This document shows, one piece after another, positions 1-5,508 of a DNA stretch of 10,102 bases (its first letter is position 1; each line of letters starts with the position of its first letter). This DNA comes from Nitrososphaera sp. Its GTDB lineage: Archaea > Thermoproteota > Nitrososphaeria > Nitrososphaerales > Nitrososphaeraceae. The notes beneath the pieces were generated by a model. It ran no database searches. It was not told the origin of the DNA and worked only from the letters and a program-made list of their open reading frames with translations. The stretch covers positions 1 through 10,102 of the forward strand of contig JAJPDY010000024.1 of NCBI GenBank assembly GCA_023252395.1, written 5' to 3'. The position numbers and the translations under genes are program-made.

Positions 1-208
1 TCACTTTGATGATTATAGGTAGTTATTTCACTTAAAGTCTGCTTTTGAAGCCTCTGGGTATGCTACGCGAAAAGTCGCGCAAACTCTACCTAAATTACTT
101 CTTTAATACCAAATCCAGTTATTTGCAAGATTGGCATGCTGCAGCTGACAAGAAAATGCATAATCAAATTTCAATTATGTATATCCACGCTCAAATTATG
201 CAAAAATT

Positions 209-245
209 CGTGCTCGAAAAAAATCGTTATGCAAAATTGAGCACG
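209..245 (-). terminator. Hairpin with T7 tract, candidate terminator
   Basis: CGTGCTC at 209-215 is matched exactly by GAGCACG at 239-245. Read on the minus strand, the loop contains seven consecutive T residues (217-223). Archaeal RNA polymerase commonly terminates at oligo-T runs, so this is a plausible end point for the oxidoreductase transcript, roughly 90 bases beyond its stop codon. The stem is not needed for archaeal termination, so its role is uncertain. Confidence 0.4.
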
Positions 246-254
246 GAGGTACAG

Positions 255-291
255 CCAACTATTGGGTCAGATAGGGCTAAAACATAGTTGG
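255..291. repeat. 8-bp inverted repeat
   Basis: CCAACTAT at 255-262 is complementary to ATAGTTGG at 284-291 with a 21-base spacer. It is the middle of three consecutive inverted repeats between 209 and 341. It would lie in the 3' untranslated part of the leftward oxidoreductase transcript. Confidence 0.5.
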
Positions 292-311
292 GCGGCATCC
301 CACAATGCGCG

Positions 312-341
312 CCTACTTTTTCGCTTGACCCCTAAAGTAGG
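312..341. repeat. 8-bp inverted repeat spanning stop codon
   Basis: CCTACTTT at 312-319 pairs exactly with AAAGTAGG at 334-341 across a 14-base loop. The left arm contains the stop codon of the leftward oxidoreductase gene (313-315) and the right arm lies in its last codons. A transcript hairpin here would close over the stop codon and could protect or stabilise the 3' end. Confidence 0.5.
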
Positions 342-1398
342 GTATTACCTTGTTGCCAAACTGCTCGATGCTTCGGAAGTAGCCCTCTCCCCAGAATCTG
401 ATGATAAAGTGGTTTGTGCCGGCCTTGATAAAGCGCTCAAGCATCGCGATCACGTCGTCGGGCTTGCCGACTCCAATAGCAGTGCGCGCCACGCTGTCAG
501 GGATCTTTAATGCTGCGCGCTTCATCTGCTCCATAAGCTCTGGCTTGTCCATCGTGTATTCCGTGAAATACTTGCGGAAGTCAAACTCCGAGTCCTGAGG
601 AATGTCGTGCACCTTAAGAAGCTCTGGCTTGTAGAGGCTGACTTTTACCGCGTTTTTCATCTTGTTCCACGCCTCTTCGCCGTCTTCTGTGAAATAGACA
701 TCAACGTCGTTTGCAAACTGGAAATCAGACATGTCCCGGCCGGCCTTCTTTGCGTGGTCCTTTATCACGTTGGCGTGGTGCCTGAAAAGCTCGGGCGTGT
801 ATCCGATAGGGATCCAGCCGTCGCCGTACGTCGCGCACAGCTCAAGCGTCTTTGGCGCGCCTGCCGCAATGTAGACTGGCGGCCTTGGCTGCCTTATGCT
901 CTTTGCTTGGAGGCAGGCGTTTACAAGCTTGTAGTATTCGCCGTTATAGTTGACGCGGTTGTCCGGGTCGGACTTGAAGAGGCGCTCTATTACTTCAAGC
1001 TGCTCTCTGAATTTCGTGACAGGCTTGCTGAACTCTATTCCAAAGTCGACTACGTTCTGGGCTTCGCCGGCTCCTATGCCGAGGATTCCCCTTCCTTGAG
1101 TTATCCTGTCAAGCGTGATTGTAGAAAGCGCGATTGCGGATGGGTGCCTGCGGATGGCATCCGTGACACAGGTGCCAAGCTCGACGTTTCTCGTGACTGC
1201 GCCAAGCGCTGCAAGCATGAGCCACGCGTCGTTTACGACCGCGTTCTTCCACTGGGGCACGTTAGAGTGGTCCATGGCCCAGATAGAGTCGTATCCGAGC
1301 CTGTCCGCCATCTGGGCGGCAGTCATTATCTGCTGCTCATCTAGTCCGAGTCGGGCGACGTTGAGCCCCTGCGTAAATCCAAATTTTACCTTGTTCAT
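313..1398 (-). CDS. F420-dependent LLM-family oxidoreductase, Mer-like
   Basis: This 361-residue protein belongs to the luciferase-like (LLM) TIM-barrel family that uses coenzyme F420. The closest pattern I recognise is 5,10-methylenetetrahydromethanopterin reductase (Mer), which reduces methylene-H4MPT to methyl-H4MPT with F420H2 in the cytoplasm. Visible marks are an N-terminal beta strand (KFGFTQG, 5-11), DHSN at 43-46, GTCVTD at 75-80, RRHP at 83-86, TLDRITQGRGILGIGAGE at 95-112, YIAAG at 176-180 and GDGWIP at 192-197. These are the usual LLM cofactor-site blocks. It is somewhat longer than typical Mer (about 320-330), with extra sequence around 240-300. The substrate cannot be fixed from sequence: F420-dependent dehydrogenases of other substrates share these motifs. 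The ATG start follows a GGGGGT that could pair with the 16S anti-SD, nine bases upstream. The family call is firm; the Mer assignment is tentative. Confidence 0.88.
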   Translation of the reverse strand: MNKVKFGFTQGLNVARLGLDEQQIMTAAQMADRLGYDSIWAMDHSNVPQWKNAVVNDAWLMLAALGAVTRNVELGTCVTDAIRRHPSAIALSTITLDRITQGRGILGIGAGEAQNVVDFGIEFSKPVTKFREQLEVIERLFKSDPDNRVNYNGEYYKLVNACLQAKSIRQPRPPVYIAAGAPKTLELCATYGDGWIPIGYTPELFRHHANVIKDHAKKAGRDMSDFQFANDVDVYFTEDGEEAWNKMKNAVKVSLYKPELLKVHDIPQDSEFDFRKYFTEYTMDKPELMEQMKRAALKIPDSVARTAIGVGKPDDVIAMLERFIKAGTNHFIIRFWGEGYFRSIEQFGNKVIPYFRGQAKK

Positions 1399-1451
1399 AG
1401 CGCAAAACCCCCAAGCAATGGGGTGAGGTTGCAGTAGCCACCATTACTCAT
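1395..1451 (-). CDS. Possible 18-codon leader ORF upstream of oxidoreductase
   Basis: An ATG at 1451-1449 opens an 18-codon frame (peptide MSNGGYCNLTPLLGGFAL) that ends in TGA at 1397-1395. That stop overlaps the oxidoreductase start in an ATGA arrangement. The ATG sits about where transcription should begin from the TATA box at 1474-1486, so the frame could be read as a leaderless leader peptide with translation reinitiating on the downstream gene. No homology is known to me, and a frame this short can arise by chance, so this remains a candidate. Confidence 0.4.
   Translation of the reverse strand: MSNGGYCNLTPLLGGFAL
1407..1424 (-). promoter_or_regulatory. Leader hairpin that could mask the SD
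   Basis: On the minus strand ACCCC (1424-1420) can pair with GGGGT (1411-1407) across an eight-base loop. The G run is also the only Shine-Dalgarno-like element before the oxidoreductase ATG at 1398. Folding would therefore hide the ribosome site, while a ribosome translating the leader frame would open it. The five-base-pair stem is short, so the regulatory reading is inference. Confidence 0.3.
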
Positions 1452-1473
1452 TTAACACTACAGTCAAAGTGAG

Positions 1474-1486
1474 GATATATTTTAAG
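1474..1486 (-). promoter_or_regulatory. TATA box for oxidoreductase gene
   Basis: Read on the minus strand this is CTTAAAATATATC, a good archaeal TATA element. Taking about 26 bases from its centre puts transcription start near 1451-1455, giving either a leader of about 55 bases or a leaderless upstream ORF. A weaker alternative (GTTAAATG around 1456-1449) would shorten the leader. Confidence 0.55.
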
Positions 1487-1496
1487 TCTTTGAATG

Positions 1497-1533
1497 CAAA
1501 CCTAGATCTTTCAGGATAATGCCCGCAGGTTTG
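1497..1533. repeat. Inverted repeat between divergent promoters
   Basis: CAAACCT at 1497-1503 is matched by AGGTTTG at 1527-1533 with a 23-base spacer. The left arm lies just upstream of the leftward TATA box (1474-1486) and the right arm just upstream of the rightward one (1536-1548). In addition TGTCAA occurs at 1532-1537 and 1554-1559, 22 bases apart and flanking the rightward TATA box. Either arrangement could be an operator; no regulator is identified. Confidence 0.4.
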
Positions 1534-1535
1534 TC

Positions 1536-1548
1536 AATATAATATATT
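1536..1548 (+). promoter_or_regulatory. TATA box for small gene
   Basis: AATATAATATATT is a strong AT-only TATA element. The expected transcription start is near 1569. This argues against the in-frame TTG at 1566 as start of the following gene and favours the ATG at 1611. Confidence 0.55.
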
Positions 1549-1610
1549 CAAACTGTCAAGAGTGGTTGAATCACCATGTAAAATCGCTATGGCGCAACTG
1601 CAAAGAAGAG

Positions 1611-1844
1611 ATGCTAGGCGGGAAAGACGGCGGTGGCGTTGACGACCAGTTCATGACCATAATTGATGACCTTGTTGTCATGTCTGAGAAGGACTCCGAG
1701 CTGGCCGAGGGCTTGAGATGGATTGACACTCAGTCGCGCAAAAACGGCATCACATTCTACGAGATGGCGCTCATGATCATGAGAAAGCATATGGCCGAGC
1801 GCAGAGCCAAAGAGTGGCTAAAGAACAAGCTCAGCCCTCAGTAG
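1611..1844 (+). CDS. Small uncharacterised charged protein
   Basis: This 77-residue soluble protein has no catalytic motif or membrane segment that I can identify. The core is strongly charged and mostly helical in character: MSEKDSELAEGLRWID, then NGITFYEMALMIMRKH, then an Arg/Lys-rich tail ending RAKEWLKNKLSPQ. From memory this layout resembles short unnamed proteins conserved in ammonia-oxidising archaea, but I cannot confirm this here. The frame opens further upstream at a TTG (1566), which the predicted transcript would not include. An ATG at 1653 is a shorter alternative. The predicted leader also holds an ATG followed immediately by TAA (1576-1581) and a 17-codon out-of-frame ORF (1589-1642) that overlaps this start. 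The 3' end overlaps the convergent malic enzyme gene by 14 bases. It is likely a real gene of unknown function. Confidence 0.65.
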   Translation: MLGGKDGGGVDDQFMTIIDDLVVMSEKDSELAEGLRWIDTQSRKNGITFYEMALMIMRKHMAERRAKEWLKNKLSPQ

Positions 1845-3066
1845 CTGAACGCACTGCCTTGTTGACGGCTTGCTGGATCCTCGGATCGGTTACATCCGGG
1901 ACAATGTTGAATTGGCTCAGCTTGTCCTTTGGTATGAGGTCGGCAAGCGCATACGCCACGTTGACTAGAAGCTGCTCGCTTATCTTGTGTATCCTGTTGT
2001 CAAGGATTGCCCTCATCGTGAACGGGAACACGAGCGCGTTATTTGCCCGATTCTCAAACTTGTAGCTGCCTGTGGCTACCACCTTGGCGCCTGCCTCTGA
2101 CGCCAGCCTTGGATGGATCTCCGGGTCGGGGTTTGTGAGCGGGAATATTATAGAATCCCTGTTCATAGACTTGACCATCTCGGCTGTCATGAGGTTCTTG
2201 ACACCCGAGACTCCGATAAAGACGTCTCTGTCTTTGATTGCCTGCTCTAGCGTCGTGGCGCCATCAGGCGCGTTTGTAATCGACGCGAGCTCTATCTTGT
2301 ACTTGTTCATGGTGCCAAGCGGCCTTGACCTTGAGATGACTCCATGCGAGTCTGTTACTACCATGTCGCGCACGCCAATCGCATGCAGGATCTTGACTAT
2401 GCCATAGCCGGCAGAGCCTGCCCCTGCGACTACCACGCGGGTGTTCTCGGGCTTTCTCTTTGTAAACCTAAGAGCGTTGACGAGCGCGGCGAGCGTGACT
2501 ACGGCTGTCCCGTGCTGGTCGTCGTGGAACACCGGGATGTCAAGCTCGTCTGTCAGCCTTTCCACTATCTCTAGCGCCTTTGGAGTCTCGATGTCCTCGA
2601 TGTTGATTCCGCCAAAGACTGGCGAGATGTATTTCACGGTCCGGATTATTTCTTCGGCCGCGGTAGTCTGGAGGCATATCGGAAAAGCGTCGACGTTGCC
2701 AAACTGCTTGTACAGCACTGCCTTGCCTTCCATCACGGGAAGAGCTGCCTCCGGCCCAAGGCTTCCAAGGCCAAGCGTCCTTGTGCCGTCAGTCACGATT
2801 GCGACATTGTTCCACTTTGACGTGTATTCATACGCCTTCTGCCGGTCTGCCGCTATCTCCAAGCACACCTCAGCGACTCCGGGCGTGTAGACGATGCTTA
2901 TCTCCTCTGGAGACCTTGCAGAGACTTTGCTTTTGATCTCTATCTTGCCGCGCAGCTTTTTGTGCAATTCTATTGCCTTTTCGCCAAGGGTCTTCTTGCC
3001 TTTGGCTTTCTGTTCGTCGCGTGGACTCTTTGCTCTTGTAGTCCTGCTCTTGGAACGAGTTTCCAT
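1831..3066 (-). CDS. NAD(P)-dependent malic enzyme
   Basis: Malic enzyme decarboxylates malate oxidatively to pyruvate and CO2, yielding NAD(P)H, in the cytoplasm. The 411-residue protein is the compact prokaryotic form, without the phosphotransacetylase-like domain of long MaeB proteins. The malic N-domain shows YTPGVAEVC at 60-68 (Tyr60 the expected general acid), MEGKAVL at 112-118 (Lys115 the expected base), GGINIEDIE at 152-160 and FHDDQHGTAV at 180-189 (acidic metal ligands). The NAD-binding domain starts at a GAGSAG loop (215-220) and holds FPLTNPDPE at 308-316. Cofactor preference cannot be read with confidence. The first 30 residues form a basic tail (11 Lys/Arg) absent from most relatives; no other in-frame Met occurs before residue 112. 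Citrate synthase lies 27 bases upstream, so it is probably co-transcribed; GAGGAG sits about 14 bases before the ATG. Confidence 0.95.
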   Translation of the reverse strand: METRSKSRTTRAKSPRDEQKAKGKKTLGEKAIELHKKLRGKIEIKSKVSARSPEEISIVYTPGVAEVCLEIAADRQKAYEYTSKWNNVAIVTDGTRTLGLGSLGPEAALPVMEGKAVLYKQFGNVDAFPICLQTTAAEEIIRTVKYISPVFGGINIEDIETPKALEIVERLTDELDIPVFHDDQHGTAVVTLAALVNALRFTKRKPENTRVVVAGAGSAGYGIVKILHAIGVRDMVVTDSHGVISRSRPLGTMNKYKIELASITNAPDGATTLEQAIKDRDVFIGVSGVKNLMTAEMVKSMNRDSIIFPLTNPDPEIHPRLASEAGAKVVATGSYKFENRANNALVFPFTMRAILDNRIHKISEQLLVNVAYALADLIPKDKLSQFNIVPDVTDPRIQQAVNKAVRSATEG

Positions 3067-3093
3067 GTGTTGCCCGCGCTCTCCTCAAATCAG

Positions 3094-4281
3094 CTAGGCG
3101 CGCTGCTCCTGAACTCTGCTTGAAAGTGGCGTGTACTCGCAGCCCATAGGGCCGCAGTACTTGCCAACATAGACTGCCTTTGGCCGGTAGAGCGCCGGCT
3201 TTGGCGCCGCTTCTGCAAACTTTTCTTCAATGACATGCGCTGCCCAGCCAGCGATCCTTGAAATGCCAAATATCGGAGTGTTTAGGTCCAGCGGGATCCC
3301 CATGCTGTAATAGATGGACGCGCTGTAGAGGTCGACGTTTGGATATATCACTTGCTTTTTGTTGTCGCGCATCCAACTTTTTGTTGCGTCTTCGATCTTG
3401 TGAGTCATCTCGTACCACTTGTTACCCTTTTCCCTTGAAATCCGGGCTGACAGCCTGCCGAGAATGTCCGCGCGTGGGTCAGTCGTGCGGTAGACTGCAT
3501 GCCCCATTCCCATTATCCTGCCACCTGACTGCAGGCGGTTTGTAACCCATTTTTCAACATGCGCAGGATCGGCTACTTCAAGGAGCATCTTCATGACCTG
3601 CACGTTTGCCCCTCCGTGGAGCTCGCCAGACAGGGCGCCTACTGCGCCGCTGATGCAGGCGTACATGTGTGCCCTCGTCGAAGCAATTTCGCGTGCGGCA
3701 AAAGTGGAAGCGTTAAAGCTGTGCTCTGCGTGCAAAATGAGGCAGACGTCCATAACCTTTGCCTCCTCTGCTGAAGGCTCAACACCTCTCAACATGTAGA
3801 GAAAGTTTGCAGCGTGCGAAGAAGAGCCTTCTTCTATCGGGTCGACGATATGCTGCCCGTTCCTGATCCGGTTCCAGGCTGCCACTATTGCGGGCATCTT
3901 GGCTATGAGCGTGATTGCGCGCCGGACATGAGCCTCCTTTGAGGTGTCTTCCATGTTGAGGTCATAGTCTGCAAGCTCTGAAACGCATGACTGGAGCACA
4001 TCCATTGGCTGGGCGCGCTTGGGGCGATTCTTGAGGTTCTTTACCATGGGTTCAGGTATCCCGCGAGCCTCGACTAGCCTGCGCGTAAAGTCAATCAGCT
4101 GTTCTTTCGTAGGCAACTCGCCAAACAGCAAGAGATAGGCGGTCTCTTCATAGGTAGAATGTTTTACAAGATCGAGAATATCGTAACCGCGGTAGATGAG
4201 CTTGCCGTTCTCGCCGTCAATAGAGCATATCTTTGTGTCGGCAACCTCTATGTTTCGGAGGCCAATATTACGTGCGTCCAT
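3094..4281 (-). CDS. gltA: Citrate synthase
   Basis: Citrate synthase condenses acetyl-CoA with oxaloacetate to citrate, the entry step of the oxidative TCA branch. The 395-residue length fits the short archaeal/bacterial dimeric type. Visible marks are the N-terminal block GKLIYRGYDI (26-35), HAEHSFNAST (184-193), the catalytic loop GELHGGAN (219-226, His222), the family signature GMGHAVYRTTDPR (258-270, His261) and NVDLYS (315-320, Asp317). Together these give the known His-His-Asp triad. FGISRIAGWAAHV (338-350) closes the core. A 2-methylcitrate synthase role shares these motifs and cannot be excluded, but no propionate genes are nearby. A TATA box 34-44 bases upstream predicts a leader of about 13 bases. 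The malic enzyme follows after 27 bases, suggesting a two-gene unit at the malate/citrate node. Confidence 0.95.
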   Translation of the reverse strand: MDARNIGLRNIEVADTKICSIDGENGKLIYRGYDILDLVKHSTYEETAYLLLFGELPTKEQLIDFTRRLVEARGIPEPMVKNLKNRPKRAQPMDVLQSCVSELADYDLNMEDTSKEAHVRRAITLIAKMPAIVAAWNRIRNGQHIVDPIEEGSSSHAANFLYMLRGVEPSAEEAKVMDVCLILHAEHSFNASTFAAREIASTRAHMYACISGAVGALSGELHGGANVQVMKMLLEVADPAHVEKWVTNRLQSGGRIMGMGHAVYRTTDPRADILGRLSARISREKGNKWYEMTHKIEDATKSWMRDNKKQVIYPNVDLYSASIYYSMGIPLDLNTPIFGISRIAGWAAHVIEEKFAEAAPKPALYRPKAVYVGKYCGPMGCEYTPLSSRVQEQRA

Positions 4282-4314
4282 TCACTATAACAGATGTACC
4301 ATTGCTCTCAGTTT

Positions 4315-4325
4315 CTATATTAAAG
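4315..4325 (-). promoter_or_regulatory. TATA box for citrate synthase operon
   Basis: On the minus strand this reads CTTTAATATAG. Initiation about 26 bases from its centre would fall near 4294, roughly 13 bases before the citrate synthase ATG. It is divergent from the purM TATA box about 30 bases to the right, so the two could share a regulator. Confidence 0.55.
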
Positions 4326-4351
4326 TAGTGTCGCAGCTTTGTTGATCACGG

Positions 4352-4363
4352 CATAAAATAATT
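4352..4363 (+). promoter_or_regulatory. TATA box for purM
   Basis: CATAAAATAATT is a good archaeal TATA match. Transcription from it should start near 4383, which is after the first in-frame ATG (4370) and before the ATG at 4430. It therefore helps decide the purM start. Confidence 0.55.
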
Positions 4364-4413
4364 GACAGAATGTTTGGTTATTATACCGCCCAATCCGATC
4401 AAGTGCCGCGCTT

Positions 4414-4428
4414 GAAGAAGAAGGAAGG
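4414..4428 (+). promoter_or_regulatory. Ribosome binding site deciding the purM start
   Basis: The purine-only run GAAGAAGAAGGAAGG ends one base before the ATG at 4430, and its GAAGG at 4420-4424 is spaced five bases from that ATG. No such site precedes the upstream ATG at 4370. This favours 4430 as the purM start. Confidence 0.55.
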
Positions 4429-4429
4429 C

Positions 4430-5467
4430 ATGACGTACCGCGACGCAGGAGTCGACGTCAGCAAGATACGCACAGCTCAAAAATCCATTGGCGACATCAT
4501 ATCTGCAACCCACAAATTATTGGCAGTTGGCAAGGTTGTTTCAGGCTTTGGGCACTATGCAGGTCTTATCAAGCTCGGCTCTAATGTTTTGGCGCTACAT
4601 TCTGACGGCGTCGGGACAAAGGTGCTGGTCGCACAACTGATGAACCGCTTTGACACTGTCGGCATTGACTGCGTCGCAATGAACGTCAACGACATCGTTT
4701 GCGTCGGCGCGCAGCCTGTTGGCTTTATCGATTATGTCGCCCTCAGGCAGCCAAACGAGCGGCTGCTAGAGGAAATTGCAAAAGGACTGGTGGCAGGTGC
4801 AAAACAATCGCAGATGGCCATAGTTGGGGGCGAGACAGCTGTCCTGCCAGATGTCATAGCCGGCGACAGCGAAAACGCGTTTGACCTTGCAGGGATGGTG
4901 ATGGGAATGGTCAAAGGCAAGCCGATCCTTGGCAATGCAATCAAACCCGGCGACGTCATTTTAGGAGTAGAAAGCAGCGGGCTCCACTCCAACGGTTACA
5001 CGCTTGCGCGTAAAGTGTTACTGTCAAAATATTCAGTAGACGATAATGCCGATCACCTTGTGCAGACTGTAGGCGAAGAATTGTTGGTTCCGACTAGAAT
5101 CTACGTCAGGCCGGTAATGGAGATTTTGAAGAAAAAGATCAGGGTACACGGCCTAGCTCATATCACGGGCGGCTCATTCACAAAGCTGCCACGCCTCAAT
5201 GCCAGAGTCCGGTATGTCCTTGATGACTTGCCAGCTCCAACTGGCATTTTCAAACAGATACAAGTTGATGGTCAGATCGAAACAAAGGAAATGTACCGCA
5301 CGTTCAACATGGGCATCGGGTTTTGCGTGATTGCTCCAAAGGCAAGCGCCGATGGCATCATAAGCACGTTCAAGAAATACAAGATGCGATGCATGCCAGT
5401 TGGCATCATAGAAAAAGGCAGTGGCGAAGTGATTGCAAAAATAGACGGCAAGAAAGAAGTGCTCTGA
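4430..5467 (+). CDS. purM: Phosphoribosylformylglycinamidine cyclo-ligase (AIR synthetase)
   Basis: PurM closes the imidazole ring of purines, converting FGAM and ATP to AIR, ADP and phosphate in the cytosol. From the ATG at 4430 the protein is 345 residues, the usual family length, and opens with the typical MTYRDAGVDV. Blocks in order are HSDGVGTK (57-64), MNVNDIVCVGAQP (84-96), GGETA (133-137), GVESSGLHSNGYTL (179-192), HITGGSF (244-250) and TFNMGIGF (291-298). The first seven or so contribute to ATP and dimer contacts in the PurM/PurL/SelD superfamily. The HITGGSF and FNMGIG blocks separate it from SelD, HypE and ThiL. An ATG 20 codons upstream is in frame, but lies before the predicted transcription start and lacks a ribosome site. 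No other pur gene is in the window. elp3 follows after 41 bases with its own promoter candidate. Confidence 0.95.
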   Translation: MTYRDAGVDVSKIRTAQKSIGDIISATHKLLAVGKVVSGFGHYAGLIKLGSNVLALHSDGVGTKVLVAQLMNRFDTVGIDCVAMNVNDIVCVGAQPVGFIDYVALRQPNERLLEEIAKGLVAGAKQSQMAIVGGETAVLPDVIAGDSENAFDLAGMVMGMVKGKPILGNAIKPGDVILGVESSGLHSNGYTLARKVLLSKYSVDDNADHLVQTVGEELLVPTRIYVRPVMEILKKKIRVHGLAHITGGSFTKLPRLNARVRYVLDDLPAPTGIFKQIQVDGQIETKEMYRTFNMGIGFCVIAPKASADGIISTFKKYKMRCMPVGIIEKGSGEVIAKIDGKKEVL

Positions 5468-5476
5468 TATACAAAA

Positions 5477-5484
5477 ATTAATAT
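5477..5484 (+). promoter_or_regulatory. TATA box candidate for elp3
   Basis: ATTAATAT lies in the short purM-elp3 spacer. Initiation about 26 bases from its centre falls near 5506, only about three bases before the elp3 TTG. It would make elp3-lysS an almost leaderless transcript independent of purM. Confidence 0.45.
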
Positions 5485-5508
5485 GCGAACAGCGGTAATT
5501 TTCCAAAA

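Larger units (their letters stand above)
1..312. other. Gene-poor AT-rich spacer
   Basis: No convincing gene was found in this stretch. It is visibly richer in A and T than the neighbouring coding DNA. The only open frame of note runs rightward from a TTG at 45 or an ATG at 60 to a stop at 285-287. The ATG lies about 26 bases after a weak TATA-like ACTTAAAG near 31-38, so a 75-residue leaderless gene is conceivable. Its product is rich in Lys, Tyr, Asn and Gln with no motif I recognise, so I do not call it. The heptamer TTATGCA occurs at 196-202 and 227-233, and inverted at 158-164. The right end holds inverted repeats that probably belong to the 3' end of the leftward oxidoreductase gene. 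Confidence 0.6.

Noticed and set aside
1..60. C-box-like TTGATGAT near the window start
   Set aside because: No D or D' box follows at suitable spacing.
607..1344. A 245-codon plus-strand frame opposite the oxidoreductase gene
   Set aside because: It lies wholly antisense to a gene with clear LLM motifs. Its translation is Val/Arg/Cys-rich without any recognisable domain, as expected of a shadow frame in GC-rich codons.
1566..1610. TTG start at 1566 for the small protein
   Set aside because: The TATA box at 1536-1548 predicts transcription beginning near 1569, so the codon would not be in the message.
2441..2890. Plus-strand frames opposite malic enzyme and citrate synthase
   Set aside because: They are antisense to strongly conserved genes and show Ser/Ala-rich or Cys-rich shadow composition with no motif.
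4370..4429. Twenty-residue N-terminal extension of PurM
   Set aside because: It lies before the predicted transcription start, lacks a ribosome site and is not part of the usual PurM N-terminus.
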